This document shows positions 32,189-40,726 of a stretch of 64,000 bases of DNA, piece after piece. A program made the position numbers and the translations under genes. The notes beneath the pieces were generated by a model. It was not told where the DNA came from. It did no database searches and saw only the letters and a list, made by a program, of their open reading frames with translations. The stretch comes from Micromonospora sp. DSM 45708 (GTDB lineage: Bacteria > Actinomycetota > Actinomycetes > Mycobacteriales > Micromonosporaceae): positions 5,332,001 through 5,396,000 of the forward strand of contig NZ_CP154796.1 of assembly GCF_039566955.1 (NCBI RefSeq), given 5' to 3'. Positions within the stretch are counted from its first letter, which is position 1; every line of letters starts with the position of its first letter.

Positions 32189-33328
32189 GTGCCGGACTTC
32201 TCGCTGACCCGCGCCGACGCGCTGCTCGCGGCGGCCACGCTCGGCCTGGTCGTGGTGGCCGTGGCGACGGAGGCGACCCCGGCCGGCGCGGCGGCGCTGG
32301 CCGGCGCGTTCGGGGTCGGGTTCGCCGGGCTGGTGTGGTGCGCGCGGCGGTGGCCGCTGCCGGCGCTGCTGGCCACCGCGGTCGGCATCCTCGGGTACTA
32401 CGCGCTGGACCTGCCGCCGCTCGGGGTGGCCGCGCCGGCCGCCGCGGTGCTCTACCGGGTCGCGGAACGGGGGCGGGTGGTGCCGGCCGCGCTGGTGGCC
32501 GGCGGGCTGCTGGCGGTGTCGGTGGCCGCCCGGCTGGTCGAGGGCGACGACGTCGCGGTCGTCGTGGGGGCGGCGTTGGGGTCGGAGGCGGCGCTGATGC
32601 TGGCGGTGATCGCGCTCGGGGACGCGGTGCGCAACCGGCGGTCGCTGCGGGCGGCGCTGGACCGGCAGGCCGCCACCGCGGCCGAGGACCGTCGCCGGGA
32701 GGCGGCCCGGCAGGTGGAGGCGGAGCGGCTGCGCATCGCCCGCGAGCTGCACGACACGTTGGGCCACGCCATGTCGGTGATCACGTTGCAGTCGGCGGTG
32801 GCGCGGGAGGCGCTCGCCGACCACGAGGCGGCGCAGGCGGAAACCGCGCTGGCGGCGATCCACGCGGTGAGCGGCAGCGCCATGGTGGAGCTGCGGGCGA
32901 CGCTGGGCACGCTGCGCCGCGAGCCGGGTCCGCACCGGCCGACGCCCGGGTTCGCGCAGCTCCCGGCACTCGTCGACGGCGTCCGCCGCGGTGGGTTGGC
33001 GGTGGAGCTGCGCATCGACGGGCCGGTGGCGGCGCTGCCGGCGGTGGTGGGCAGCACGGTCTACCGGGTGGTGCAGGAGGCGTTGACGAACGTGGTGCGC
33101 CACGCCGGGGCCGGCCGGGTCACGGTCGCGGTGCGGGCGACGCCGGGCCGGTTGACGGTGGAGGTGGTCGACGACGGCCGTGGCGGGTCGCCGGGCCGCG
33201 CCGGCCAGGGGTTGCGGGGCATGGCGGAGCGGGTCGCGCTGCTCGGTGGCACGGTCGCGGCGGGCGCCGTCGTGGCCGGCGGCTTCCGGGTGTACGCGGA
33301 CCTGCCGCTCGCGCGGGTCGCCGCGTGA
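32189..33328 (+). CDS. Sensor histidine kinase (NarL-system type)
   Basis: 379 residues. The N-terminal ~150 residues carry five or so membrane segments with no periplasmic domain, so the signal is probably membrane-related. The dimerisation domain has R-I-A-R-E-L-H-D-T-L-G-H near 184-195 (phospho-acceptor His in E-L-H-D) and the ATPase domain has Y-R-V-V-Q-E-A-L-T-N (N-box) near 293 and V-V-D-D-G-R-G-G-S (G1 box) near 327, with G-L-R-G-M near 342. GTG start. It overlaps its response regulator gene by 4 bp. Confidence 0.94.
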   Translation: MPDFSLTRADALLAAATLGLVVVAVATEATPAGAAALAGAFGVGFAGLVWCARRWPLPALLATAVGILGYYALDLPPLGVAAPAAAVLYRVAERGRVVPAALVAGGLLAVSVAARLVEGDDVAVVVGAALGSEAALMLAVIALGDAVRNRRSLRAALDRQAATAAEDRRREAARQVEAERLRIARELHDTLGHAMSVITLQSAVAREALADHEAAQAETALAAIHAVSGSAMVELRATLGTLRREPGPHRPTPGFAQLPALVDGVRRGGLAVELRIDGPVAALPAVVGSTVYRVVQEALTNVVRHAGAGRVTVAVRATPGRLTVEVVDDGRGGSPGRAGQGLRGMAERVALLGGTVAAGAVVAGGFRVYADLPLARVAA

Positions 33329-33987
33329 CCCCGGTCCGCGTGGTCGTGGTGGACGACCAGCATCTGGTACGGACCGGGCTGCGGGCGCTGCTGGAACGCG
33401 CGCCGGACATCGTGGTGGTGGGCGAGGCCGGCGACGGCGGCGGCGGAGTCGCGGTGGTCCGGGAGCAGCGGCCCGACCTGGTGCTGATGGACGTGCGGAT
33501 GCCGGGTGGGGACGGGCTGGCCGCGACCCGGCGGATCCTGGCCGACCCGGCGTTGACCGGCGTGCAGGTGGTGGTACTGACCACGTTCGACGACGACGAG
33601 TACCTGTTCGAGGCGATCCGCGCCGGGGCGGCCGGTTTCCTGCTCAAGGACACCCCGCCGGACGCGCTACGGGACGCGGTGCGGGTGGTGGCCGGCGGGG
33701 ACGCGCTGCTCTCCCCCGCCGTCACCCGTCGGGTGCTCGCCGCGGCGGCCCGCTCGCCGGTGGCCGACCCGGCGCGGCTGGCCGGGCTCACCGCCCGGGA
33801 GCGGGACGTGTTGGCGCAGGTCGGCGCCGGTCGGTCGAACGCGGAGATCGGGGCGGCGTTGTTCCTCAGCCCGGACACCGCGCGCACCTACGTGAGCCGG
33901 CTGCTCCAGAAGCTGCCCGCCCGCGACCGCGCCCAGCTCGTGGTGATCGCGTACGAGAGTGGGCTGGTGCGCCCCGGCGAGGGGTGA
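33325..33987 (+). CDS. LuxR/NarL-type response regulator
   Basis: 220 residues. Receiver domain 1-~120 with acidic pair D-D at 10-11, phospho-acceptor Asp in L-V-L-M-D-V-R-M-P near 55, and Lys in F-L-L-K-D near 106. The C-terminal LuxR HTH (~153-215) has L-T-A-R-E-R-D-V-L and S-N-A-E-I-G-A-A-L-F-L-S. Partner of the kinase immediately upstream (GTGA overlap). The adjacent membrane protein gene at 34039 is a candidate target. Confidence 0.95.
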   Translation: MTPVRVVVVDDQHLVRTGLRALLERAPDIVVVGEAGDGGGGVAVVREQRPDLVLMDVRMPGGDGLAATRRILADPALTGVQVVVLTTFDDDEYLFEAIRAGAAGFLLKDTPPDALRDAVRVVAGGDALLSPAVTRRVLAAAARSPVADPARLAGLTARERDVLAQVGAGRSNAEIGAALFLSPDTARTYVSRLLQKLPARDRAQLVVIAYESGLVRPGEG

Positions 33988-34038
33988 TCCGGCCTCGACC
34001 GTGGCCGGGTCCGACGGACCGCGTGCGAGGATCGGTGG

Positions 34039-35016
34039 ATGAGCGTGCGCCGGCCCGGTCCGGGTGTCCTGGCGGCGTGGCTGCTGGCGACCGTGCCGGT
34101 CCCGCTGCTCTTCTTCGAGTGGACCCACCGGTGGGAGGAGGATCCGCCGCTCACCGCCGCGCTGTGGTGGCCGGTGCTGGCGTCGCCGGTGCTCGCCGCC
34201 GTGATCGCGGCCGGTCAGCCCCGCCGCCGCGGCGTCGCCGGCCCCGCGCTCGCGGTGGCGGTCACGGCCGTGCTGCTGGGCGCGTCGCTGGCGTTCTTCC
34301 GCTGGGTGGTGCCGCTGACCGGCGAGGCCCGCTGGGGGCGGGCGCTGCTCGGCGGCCTGGCGTTCGCGGTGGTCGGCGCGCTGACCGGGTACGCCGCCGG
34401 CGGACGTCTCAGCCGCCGGGACCGGCCGCCGTCGCGGCGCGGCTACCTGGTCGGCGCGCTCGCCGTCGTGTTCGGTGCGCTGCTGGCGCAGTCCGCGGTC
34501 CGGCTCGGCGCCGAGGGCAGCACGGTCGGGGAGCCCCCGCGGGAGTACGGCGGCACGGGCCCCGCCGCGACGACGGCCGGGCGGGTCACGGTGCCGACGC
34601 CCGGCGCGTACGCGATCTTCGGGGTGGGCTTCGCACCGGCGGCCCCGGACTGCCGGCTCACCGGCGCCGGCGCGGCGGTCCGGATGGCGGAACCGGTCCG
34701 CGTGCCGCCCGGCGGCTACGGCACGGACGCCGCCAGCTACGCCTGGGTCGCCTCGGTCCGGCTGCCGGCGGCCGGGGCGTGGACGCTGACCTGCCGCACG
34801 TCGGACCCGGAGGCGTCCTACGTGGTCGGCGACGAGCCGCGGATCCGGGGCGCGGTGGGCGCGCTGATCCACTGGCCGGTGGGCGTGATCTGGCTGGTCG
34901 GCGCGCTTCCCGGCCTGCTGGTCGGCGTGGACACCGCCCGGCGGCGGCGCGCCGGCCGGTCCGCGGGCGGAAGCGCGGCGCCCGATCAGCCGGGAAGTGT
35001 CGTAGTGGGCTCGTAG
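34039..35016 (+). CDS. Multi-pass membrane protein of unknown function
   Basis: 325 residues. About six membrane segments: near 10-26, 42-60, 70-88, 100-120, 137-155, and a final one near 275-298. The region between the fifth and last (about 160-270) faces outside and looks like a small beta domain with two cysteines (D-C-R-L-T and L-T-C-R-T) that may pair. Located 51 bp after the response regulator, same direction, so it may belong to its regulon or operon. Family not recognised. Confidence 0.75.
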   Translation: MSVRRPGPGVLAAWLLATVPVPLLFFEWTHRWEEDPPLTAALWWPVLASPVLAAVIAAGQPRRRGVAGPALAVAVTAVLLGASLAFFRWVVPLTGEARWGRALLGGLAFAVVGALTGYAAGGRLSRRDRPPSRRGYLVGALAVVFGALLAQSAVRLGAEGSTVGEPPREYGGTGPAATTAGRVTVPTPGAYAIFGVGFAPAAPDCRLTGAGAAVRMAEPVRVPPGGYGTDAASYAWVASVRLPAAGAWTLTCRTSDPEASYVVGDEPRIRGAVGALIHWPVGVIWLVGALPGLLVGVDTARRRRAGRSAGGSAAPDQPGSVVVGS

Positions 35017-35051
35017 CCTGGCGGGGTCATCGACGATCGCAGGGAGGCGAC

Positions 35052-35417
35052 GTGCTCGACCACTTCTCGGTAGCGGTGCGCGACCTGAGGGCCAGCGGCG
35101 CCTTCTACGACACGGTCCTCGCCCCGCTCGGCGGCCGGCGGATCATGGAGCCGGGGCCGATCGGCTACGGCGTCGACACGCCCGACTTCTGGGTCGAGCC
35201 CGCGCCGGCCGACGCCGCCCCCGCGCCGGTGCACATCGCGTTCACCGCGCCCGACCGGGCGGCCGTGCACGCGTTCCACGACGCGGCGGTGGCGGCCGGC
35301 GCCGAGGTGCTGCACGCGCCGAAGGTCTGGCCGGAATACCACGCCGCCTACTACGGCGCGTTCGTCCGCGACCCGGACGGCAACAACGTCGAGGCGGTCT
35401 GCCACCGGCCGGAGTGA
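35052..35417 (+). CDS. VOC-family (glyoxalase-like) protein
   Basis: 121 residues, a single vicinal-oxygen-chelate domain of two beta-alpha-beta-beta-beta modules: L-D-H-F-S-V-A-V-R-D-L near the start, V-H-I-A-F-T-A-P-D-R near 63 and a final Y-Y-G-A-F-V-R-D-P-D-G-N-N-V-E-A-V. Putative metal ligands are H3-like His, His64 and the Glu near 115. Members bind metals or drugs or act as dioxygenases or lyases; activity unknown. GTG start behind AGGGAGG. Confidence 0.88.
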   Translation: MLDHFSVAVRDLRASGAFYDTVLAPLGGRRIMEPGPIGYGVDTPDFWVEPAPADAAPAPVHIAFTAPDRAAVHAFHDAAVAAGAEVLHAPKVWPEYHAAYYGAFVRDPDGNNVEAVCHRPE

Positions 35418-35450
35418 CCATTGGTCCCGCCCGGGAGGCAGGATGGACGG

Positions 35451-36185
35451 GTGGAGATCGAGCCGGTCGAGCACGCACCCGCACGCGCCATCCGGCGGGC
35501 CTGGCTGGCGCAACGCTGGCACGATCTCACGTTCCTGCACTGGGCGGCGCCACCGGAGCGGGTCGCGCCGCTGCTGCCCGCCGGCACCCGTCCCGACACG
35601 CTCGACGGGCTCACCTACGTCGGGCTGATCGGCTTCCGGATGGTCGGGCTGGGGCTCGGCCGGGGCCCCGGCGTGCCCTACTTCGGCACGTTCTGGGAGA
35701 CCAACGTACGGCTCTACTCCGTCGACGGCGCCGGCCGGCGCGCGGTCGTGTTCCGCTCCCTGGACGCGTCCCGGCTGGTGCCGGTGCTGGTCGCCCAGCT
35801 CACCCTGCGCCTGCCCTACAAGTGGTCGGCGATGCGGCTGGAGCGGGCCGGCGACACGCTCACCTACCGCTGCCGCCGCCGCTGGCCCGGCCCGGCGGGC
35901 GCGACCAGCCGGATGACCGTCCGGGTCGGCGCGCCGATCACCGAACCGACGCCGCTGGAACACTTCCTCACCGCGCGGTGGGGCCTGCACACCCGGGCGT
36001 ACGGGCGCACCCGGCACCTGCCGAACTGGCATCCGCAGTGGCCGCTGCACCGCGCCGAGCTGGTGCACCTGGACGACGAGCTGGTCACCGCCGCCGGCCT
36101 GCCGGCACCGGACGGGCCGCCGGTGAGCGTGCTGCACTCACCCGGCGTCCCGGTCGTCTTCGGCGGCCCCACACCGGTCCCCTGA
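35451..36185 (+). CDS. DUF2071 (YqjF-like) protein
   Basis: 244 residues. Matches the DUF2071 pattern: W-H-D-L-T-F-L-H-W-A near 25, P-A-G-T-R-P-D-T-L-D-G near 47, V-G-L-I-G-F-R-M near 61, F-W-E-T-N-V-R near 86, and a final Y-G-R-T-R-H-L-P-N-W-H-P-Q-W-P segment. The fold is acetoacetate decarboxylase-like, but no activity is known. The GTG at 35451 is used. It converges with the yidD-like gene, 18 bp apart. Confidence 0.87.
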   Translation: MEIEPVEHAPARAIRRAWLAQRWHDLTFLHWAAPPERVAPLLPAGTRPDTLDGLTYVGLIGFRMVGLGLGRGPGVPYFGTFWETNVRLYSVDGAGRRAVVFRSLDASRLVPVLVAQLTLRLPYKWSAMRLERAGDTLTYRCRRRWPGPAGATSRMTVRVGAPITEPTPLEHFLTARWGLHTRAYGRTRHLPNWHPQWPLHRAELVHLDDELVTAAGLPAPDGPPVSVLHSPGVPVVFGGPTPVP

Positions 36186-36203
36186 CCGCGCGCCGGCCGA
36201 CGG

Positions 36204-36575
36204 TCAGCGCAGCGGGTCGTGGGTGCCGCGCGGCACGTCGGGGCGACACCGGCGGACCCGGTCGGCGGCCATCCGGCCACCCACCGCGAGGCCGTGCCGT
36301 TCCACCGCGGCCAGCCCGTACGCGCTGCACGTCGGCGTGTAACGGCACGTTCCCGGCCAGCGGTGCGACAGCCACCGCCGGTAGCCGAGGATGGCGGCCC
36401 GGCCGACGCGGTCCACGGCCGGCGTCCGCACCAGGCCGGCGGTCACCGAGCCGAGGGTGAGCAGCGTCGAGAAGAGCCCCAGGTCGCAGCAGCCCGGGCC
36501 GTCGCAGTCGAGCAGGTCGCAGTCACAGTCGCACCAGTCCCGGTCCTTCTTCTTCTTGTGGTGTCGCTTCCGCAT
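36204..36575 (-). CDS. yidD: YidD-like membrane insertion factor with Cys/Asp-rich N-terminus
   Basis: 123 residues. The C-terminal ~75 residues are YidD: P-G-T-C-R-Y-T-P-T-C-S-A-Y near 77 and the downstream R-C-R-P near the end. The N-terminal ~35 residues are unusual: a Lys/His/Arg run (R-K-R-H-H-K-K-K-K-D) then C-D-C-D-C-D-L-L-D-C and G-C-C-D, six cysteines within ~15 residues. YidD normally sits in the rpmH-rnpA-yidD-yidC cluster near oriC; this copy is isolated, so it is probably a second paralogue. The ATG at 36575 is chosen; an ATG at 36599 adds 8 residues. Confidence 0.85.
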   Translation of the reverse strand: MRKRHHKKKKDRDWCDCDCDLLDCDGPGCCDLGLFSTLLTLGSVTAGLVRTPAVDRVGRAAILGYRRWLSHRWPGTCRYTPTCSAYGLAAVERHGLAVGGRMAADRVRRCRPDVPRGTHDPLR

Positions 36576-36703
36576 GATCACGAGGCCATGATGCGACACC
36601 CCCGCCAGCGGCGGCTCGGCCGACCGGAACGGGACCGGTGAGGTCGGGTCGACGGGCGGGGCGGAACCATAGCGTCGAGCGCGTAACCAGGAAGGAGCAC
36701 CCG

Positions 36704-37564
36704 GTGCTGGATCGGCTCAACGAGGCCATGGACCACCTCGAGCAACGGCTCGACCAGCCGCTCGACGTGGCCGCGCTGGCCCGCGTCGCCTGCACGTCGG
36801 AGCACCACTTCCGGCGGCTCTTCTCGGCGCTGGCCGGGGTGCCGCTGTCGGAGTACGTGCGTCGTCGCCGGCTCACGCTGGCCGGCGCCGACGTGCTCGC
36901 CGGCCGGGAGCCGCTGCTCGACGTGGCGGTCCGCTGGGGGTACGGCTCGAACGAGGCGTTCGCCCGCGCGTTCCGGGCCGTGCACGGCGTCGGCCCGGCA
37001 CAGGCGCGGCGTACCGGTGCGGTGCTGCGGTCCCAGCCCCGGATGTCCTTCCGGCTCGTCGTCGAAGGGAGCACCAGCATGGACTACCGGATCGTGACCA
37101 AGGAGGCGTTCCACCTCGCCGGCCGCAAGGCCCGGGTGCCGCTGGTCCACGAGGGGATGAACCCGCACATCGTGGCGTTCGTCAAGAGTGTGGACCCGGC
37201 CACCGTACGCCGGATCGGGGCGCTGTCCGACCAGGAGCCGCGCGGCGTCGTCAACGTCAGCGACGACCTGGCCGGGTCCCGCGCGGAGGGTACCGAGCTG
37301 GACTACTGGCACGCGGTGGTGACCGGCGCGCCGGTGCCGGATGATCTGGACAGCCTGCCGGTGGCGGCCGGGGACTGGGCGGTCTTCCGCAGCTCCGGCG
37401 CGTTCCCGCAGGCGTTGCAGCACCTGTGGCGAGACGTGTTCACCCTGTGGTTCCCGTCCAACCCGTACCAGACGCGGCCGGGGCCGGAGATCTCCCGGGT
37501 GCGGATCGCCGAGGGCGGCGGCACCGCCGACGCGGAGTTGTGGATCCCGGTGCGCCGGGCCTAG
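36704..37564 (+). CDS. AraC-type regulator with GyrI-like effector domain
   Basis: 286 residues. The two AraC helix-turn-helix units fill residues 1-~105 (V-A-A-L-A-R-V-A-C-T-S-E-H-H-F-R-R-L-F and L-D-V-A-V-R-W-G-Y-G-S-N-E-A-F-A-R-A-F). After a short linker, ~126-286 is a GyrI-like/SOUL-type ligand-binding domain (Y-R-I-V-T-K-E-A-F at its start; W-A-V-F-R-S-S-G-A-F near 228). This order, HTH first and GyrI second, is that of Rob-like drug-sensing regulators. The GTG at 36704 follows GAAGGAG. Its target is not evident. Confidence 0.92.
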   Translation: MLDRLNEAMDHLEQRLDQPLDVAALARVACTSEHHFRRLFSALAGVPLSEYVRRRRLTLAGADVLAGREPLLDVAVRWGYGSNEAFARAFRAVHGVGPAQARRTGAVLRSQPRMSFRLVVEGSTSMDYRIVTKEAFHLAGRKARVPLVHEGMNPHIVAFVKSVDPATVRRIGALSDQEPRGVVNVSDDLAGSRAEGTELDYWHAVVTGAPVPDDLDSLPVAAGDWAVFRSSGAFPQALQHLWRDVFTLWFPSNPYQTRPGPEISRVRIAEGGGTADAELWIPVRRA

Positions 37565-38844
37565 CGTCGCGCCTCGGCGGCGGCCTGCGCCAGCGCGACC
37601 GGCACGTCGTGTGCGTGGTAGCGGTGCTCGCTCGGCTCGATGCCGGCGAGGAACATCGCGTACACGGCGGCCAGCCGCAGCGGCGCGACCGGCCGGAGCA
37701 GGTCGACCGCCCGGAGCGGATCGCAGCCGGGCGCGTCGGCCCGCCACCGGTCGGCCCACGCGTCGACCAGCCGGGCGACGGTCGCCGGGGCGAGCGTCTC
37801 GGTGAGCCGCAGGATGTCGAACGCGGGGTGGCCGACGAACGCGTCCGCCCAGTCGATGACCACGTACCGGGTGTCGTCGCCGCGCACGTTGCCGGGGTGC
37901 AGGTCGCCGTGCACGAGCGTGTCGGGCAGCCCGCAGTCGCGGACCCGCCGCAGCCGCTCGTCGAGCCCGTCGAGCAGCCCCGCGGCGACCGACACGTCGT
38001 GCCCGGCCAGCCACCTCCGGATCCACCCACCCAGCCGTGCCCCGCGAAGGTCGGGGACCCCCGCCGCCACCAGCCGGTCCACCGCCCCCACGGCGCGCAC
38101 CTGCACCGCATGGTGCGCCGCCGCGATGCCCGCCCGCTCCACTTCCCCGGCCCCGTACCGGTCCTCCCCCACCACGTGCTCGACCAGCACCCGCCCCTCC
38201 CCACCCACCGCCAGCACCCCCGGCCCGACCCCGGCGTCGTTGATCAAGGAGTTCGCGTCGCCAGAGAGATCGGCGGAGACACCAATTCCTTGATCGACCG
38301 GGGAGACGAGGGAGGTGGGGAGCGGGAGGTTGGTCAGCCAGGTCAGGACGGTGGGTTCGTGGTGGGCGAATGGGGGGAGTTCTTTCAACCAAGCCGGGCC
38401 CTGTGGGGTTTCCAGGCGCCAGATCGCGGAGAGGTTCCAGGTGCGCTGCTGCGCCACCGCGGTCACCGGGCGGCCGAGGCGGCGCAGCTCGTCGGTGGCC
38501 CAGGCCACGCTGCGGGCCGGGCCGCCGGGCTGCGCCCACGGCTGGCGCAGTGGGTGCGGTGCGAGGTCCACCGCGACCGGTGCCAGGGGCATGACGGGCG
38601 CCGCGGCGGCGACGGCCGAGGCCTCGGTGAGCTGGGCCAGGTAGCGGACGTGGCCGCCGGGTGGGTGCGGGCGGTCGGCGTCGAGCAGCCGCAGCACGGC
38701 CACGTCGACGCCGTGCCGGTGGCGGGCGCCGTCGACGACGGAGGCGACCTGCTGCCACCACGGGTCCGGCACGTCGAACGGAGGCAGCGCGCCGAGCGGC
38801 CGGCCGGCGGCGTCGACCAGGACCACTGTCACGGTGCGGGACAC
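37561..38844 (-). CDS. Aminoglycoside phosphotransferase-like kinase with N-terminal extension and in-frame repeat insertion
   Basis: 427 residues. The catalytic half has the APH pattern: brenner motif V-H-G-D-L-H-P-G-N-V near 325, V-V-I-D-W-A-D-A near 340 as the metal site, and P-A-F-D-I-L-R-L. The N-terminal ~130 residues form an extra domain with W-W-Q-Q-V-A-S-V-V and H-V-R-Y-L-A-Q-L, perhaps a NUDIX-like substrate module. Residues ~183-202 (around D-Q-G-I-G-V-S-A and N-S-L-I-N-D) are encoded by a palindromic repeat inserted without breaking the frame. Substrate unknown; a resistance role is not proven. Its stop overlaps the AraC gene's end by 4 bp. Confidence 0.82.
   Translation of the reverse strand: MSRTVTVVLVDAAGRPLGALPPFDVPDPWWQQVASVVDGARHRHGVDVAVLRLLDADRPHPPGGHVRYLAQLTEASAVAAAAPVMPLAPVAVDLAPHPLRQPWAQPGGPARSVAWATDELRRLGRPVTAVAQQRTWNLSAIWRLETPQGPAWLKELPPFAHHEPTVLTWLTNLPLPTSLVSPVDQGIGVSADLSGDANSLINDAGVGPGVLAVGGEGRVLVEHVVGEDRYGAGEVERAGIAAAHHAVQVRAVGAVDRLVAAGVPDLRGARLGGWIRRWLAGHDVSVAAGLLDGLDERLRRVRDCGLPDTLVHGDLHPGNVRGDDTRYVVIDWADAFVGHPAFDILRLTETLAPATVARLVDAWADRWRADAPGCDPLRAVDLLRPVAPLRLAAVYAMFLAGIEPSEHRYHAHDVPVALAQAAAEARR
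38239..38298. repeat. Palindromic GTTGATCAAGGA repeat inside a coding region
   Basis: About 60 bp with left arm GTTGATCAAGGAGTTCGCGT and an inverted right arm differing at 5-6 positions, around an AGAGAGATC-type centre. Both ends are A/T-richer than the host gene. It sits in frame in the phosphotransferase-like gene and adds about 20 residues. Confidence 0.75.
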
Positions 38845-38953
38845 AGCCGGACGCTAGTCGAGCACCCCTACGGGATGCGAGCGGATTGATCCGGGAGCGG
38901 CGCGGGGCGGCTCCCGGATGTCCCGGCGAGGGGGCGGCGGACACGCTGGGGCA

Positions 38954-39547
38954 ATGAGCCTTCTCGAATCCCGGACTCCTCCCGCGTACCGCTGGTTGCG
39001 GCCGGTCGCGGTGACCGCCGCGTTGCTGCTGCTCGGCTATGGGCTACTGCGCCTGCTCGACCGCCTGGACGGGCACAGCGACAAAGGCGCCTGGGCGTGG
39101 AACACCGGGCACACCCTGTTCCTGTTCGGCGTGCTCGGGTTCGGCGCGCTGATCGTCGGGTTGCACGGCCTGCTGCGTACCCGGTCGGGCCGGCTGCGGA
39201 CGCTCGACGACGTGGCCGCGGTGGCCGGCCTGGTCGGCGCCGCCGCCTTCGTCTGGGTGATCCTGGGCGACCTGTTCCCGCGCTTCGCCGACGCGGTGGA
39301 CACGCCCGGCGTGGTGCTGTTCGGCGGCCCGGTGCTGTTCGAGCTGGGCCTGCTGGTGCTGCTGTGCCGGGCGGCGGTGACGCGGCTGCTGCCGGGGTGG
39401 GCGCCGGTGCTGGTGCTGGTCGGGTTCGTGGCGATCGCGGTGAACCTGGACCTGCTGCCGGTCGGCGCCGCGCTGGTCCTGGCCGGCCTGCTGCCGCTGC
39501 GCGGCCGAGGTGTCAAGCGGGGGCCCCGCCTATACCAGAAGCGTTAA
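38954..39547 (+). CDS. Multi-pass membrane protein of unknown function
   Basis: 197 residues with five membrane segments near 19-38, 56-78, 95-115, 122-145 and 152-182. No family recognised; the topology resembles small hypothetical actinobacterial membrane proteins. The last ~11 codons and the stop (V-K-R-G-P-R-L-Y-Q-K-R) come from an interspersed palindromic repeat, so the original C-terminus has been replaced or extended. ATG at 38954. Confidence 0.72.
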   Translation: MSLLESRTPPAYRWLRPVAVTAALLLLGYGLLRLLDRLDGHSDKGAWAWNTGHTLFLFGVLGFGALIVGLHGLLRTRSGRLRTLDDVAAVAGLVGAAAFVWVILGDLFPRFADAVDTPGVVLFGGPVLFELGLLVLLCRAAVTRLLPGWAPVLVLVGFVAIAVNLDLLPVGAALVLAGLLPLRGRGVKRGPRLYQKR

Positions 39548-39568
39548 CAGGGGGCCCCGCCTTACACC
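39509..39568 (+). repeat. Interspersed GGGGCCCC palindrome, copy B
   Basis: 60 bp, GGTGTCAAGCGGGGGCCCCG to CCTTACACC, with an interior TATACCAGAAGCGTTAA. Ends are complementary (GGTGTCAAG with CTTACACC). It covers the 3' end of the membrane protein gene and reaches the spacer before the convergent gene, so it may also act as a terminator. Confidence 0.8.
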
Positions 39569-40726
39569 TCAGCCGAAGAGGGTGCGGCGCGGGCCGCGGT
39601 TTCCGGCGCACGCGTCGCGCTGACCGCCGGTCCGGCTGATCGCGCCGTCGCGGCACTGCACCAGCCAGCCCCGACCGGACCAGAACCCGGGTACGCACTC
39701 GAACCAGTCGCAGACACCGGCGGCCGGCTTGCGGATCCGGTCGCCGCCGCAGAAGTCGTACCCGAAGGGGTTCACCGGGGCGCCGCAGCGCCGCGCGGTG
39801 GCCGGCTGCGGGACGGCGTCGCGCGGCGACGCGGGCCGGGTGCGGCGCGGCTCCGGGCTGGTGCTGGGCCGGACCTGGACGGCGGGGGCGACGACCGGCG
39901 GCGCGGGCATGCCGGTGGCGGCCGGGGTGGCCGCGGCGGCGCGTTCCGACCCGGCCCGGGTGGGCGGGTCGGCCTCGACCAGCATCGCCGGCACGGCCAG
40001 CGCGAGCGCCGCGCCGACCGCGACGGTCCGCCGGCCGCCGGGCAGCAGCGTGGAGGCCCGGGCCTGGCCCGGGGTGAGCACTGCCGGCCGTTGCGGGCGC
40101 GCCGCCGCGTGCTCGTCGAGCAGCTCGTCCAGCTCGGCGACGACCGCGGCGCGCTGCTCGATCGCGTCGGCGAAGGCCAGCGTGAGCGTGAACCGGAAGT
40201 CGGCCGCCGCGCCGGTGGGCAGCAGCAGCCCCGAGGTACGCCGCCGGTCCAGCACCTGGATCAGGGTGACCGGCGCGGCCGGGTCGTGGGACAGCCCGGT
40301 CATCCTGCCGTACACCCAGTCGCGCCGCCCGCGCCCACCGAGCAGCGCCAGGCGTCGGTTGGTGAGCACGGCCAGCCCGGCGTCGGCCACCCGCACCCCC
40401 TCGGGGCGGCGCGGGCGCAGCACCGGCGGGTCGGGGTCGACGGTCAGCTCGGGGGCCGGCAGCACGGCGGTGTGCCGCACCTCGACCAGTTGCGCGGCCG
40501 GCAGCGTCCAGAAGACCACCTCGCCGGGGGCCAGCTCCATCGGCAGGCCCACGCCGGCCCGCACCGACCCGTGGAAGGACACCGCGAGCGTACGCAGGCG
40601 GCGCAGCTCGTCGTCGCGGCGTCGCCACGCCTCGTCGGCCGCGCGGAAGGCGCGCTGTCGCCGCTCGTTCTGCCGGTGCGCCCACCGGTAACGCCATGTG
40701 GAACCCGTCGAATCAGTCATCGCCAC
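39569..40726 (-). CDS. Membrane-anchored protein with Cys-rich C-terminal domain
   Basis: 385 residues. After a charged helical start (~1-45) comes a mixed domain (~50-200) with V-F-W-T-L-P-A-A-Q-L-V-E-V and L-A-V-L-T-N-R-R-L-A-L-L, resembling a PH-like fold. One membrane segment lies near 228-248. A Pro/Ala/Thr linker leads to a ~70-residue outer tail with six cysteines: R-R-C-G-A-P, D-F-C-G-G-D, V-C-D-W-F-E-C, V-Q-C-R-D and D-A-C-A-G-N, likely three disulfides. Such tails recur in Micromonosporaceae, of unknown role. The GTG at 40726 follows AGGAG at good spacing; an ATG two codons on is also possible. Confidence 0.75.
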   Translation of the reverse strand: MAMTDSTGSTWRYRWAHRQNERRQRAFRAADEAWRRRDDELRRLRTLAVSFHGSVRAGVGLPMELAPGEVVFWTLPAAQLVEVRHTAVLPAPELTVDPDPPVLRPRRPEGVRVADAGLAVLTNRRLALLGGRGRRDWVYGRMTGLSHDPAAPVTLIQVLDRRRTSGLLLPTGAAADFRFTLTLAFADAIEQRAAVVAELDELLDEHAAARPQRPAVLTPGQARASTLLPGGRRTVAVGAALALAVPAMLVEADPPTRAGSERAAAATPAATGMPAPPVVAPAVQVRPSTSPEPRRTRPASPRDAVPQPATARRCGAPVNPFGYDFCGGDRIRKPAAGVCDWFECVPGFWSGRGWLVQCRDGAISRTGGQRDACAGNRGPRRTLFG

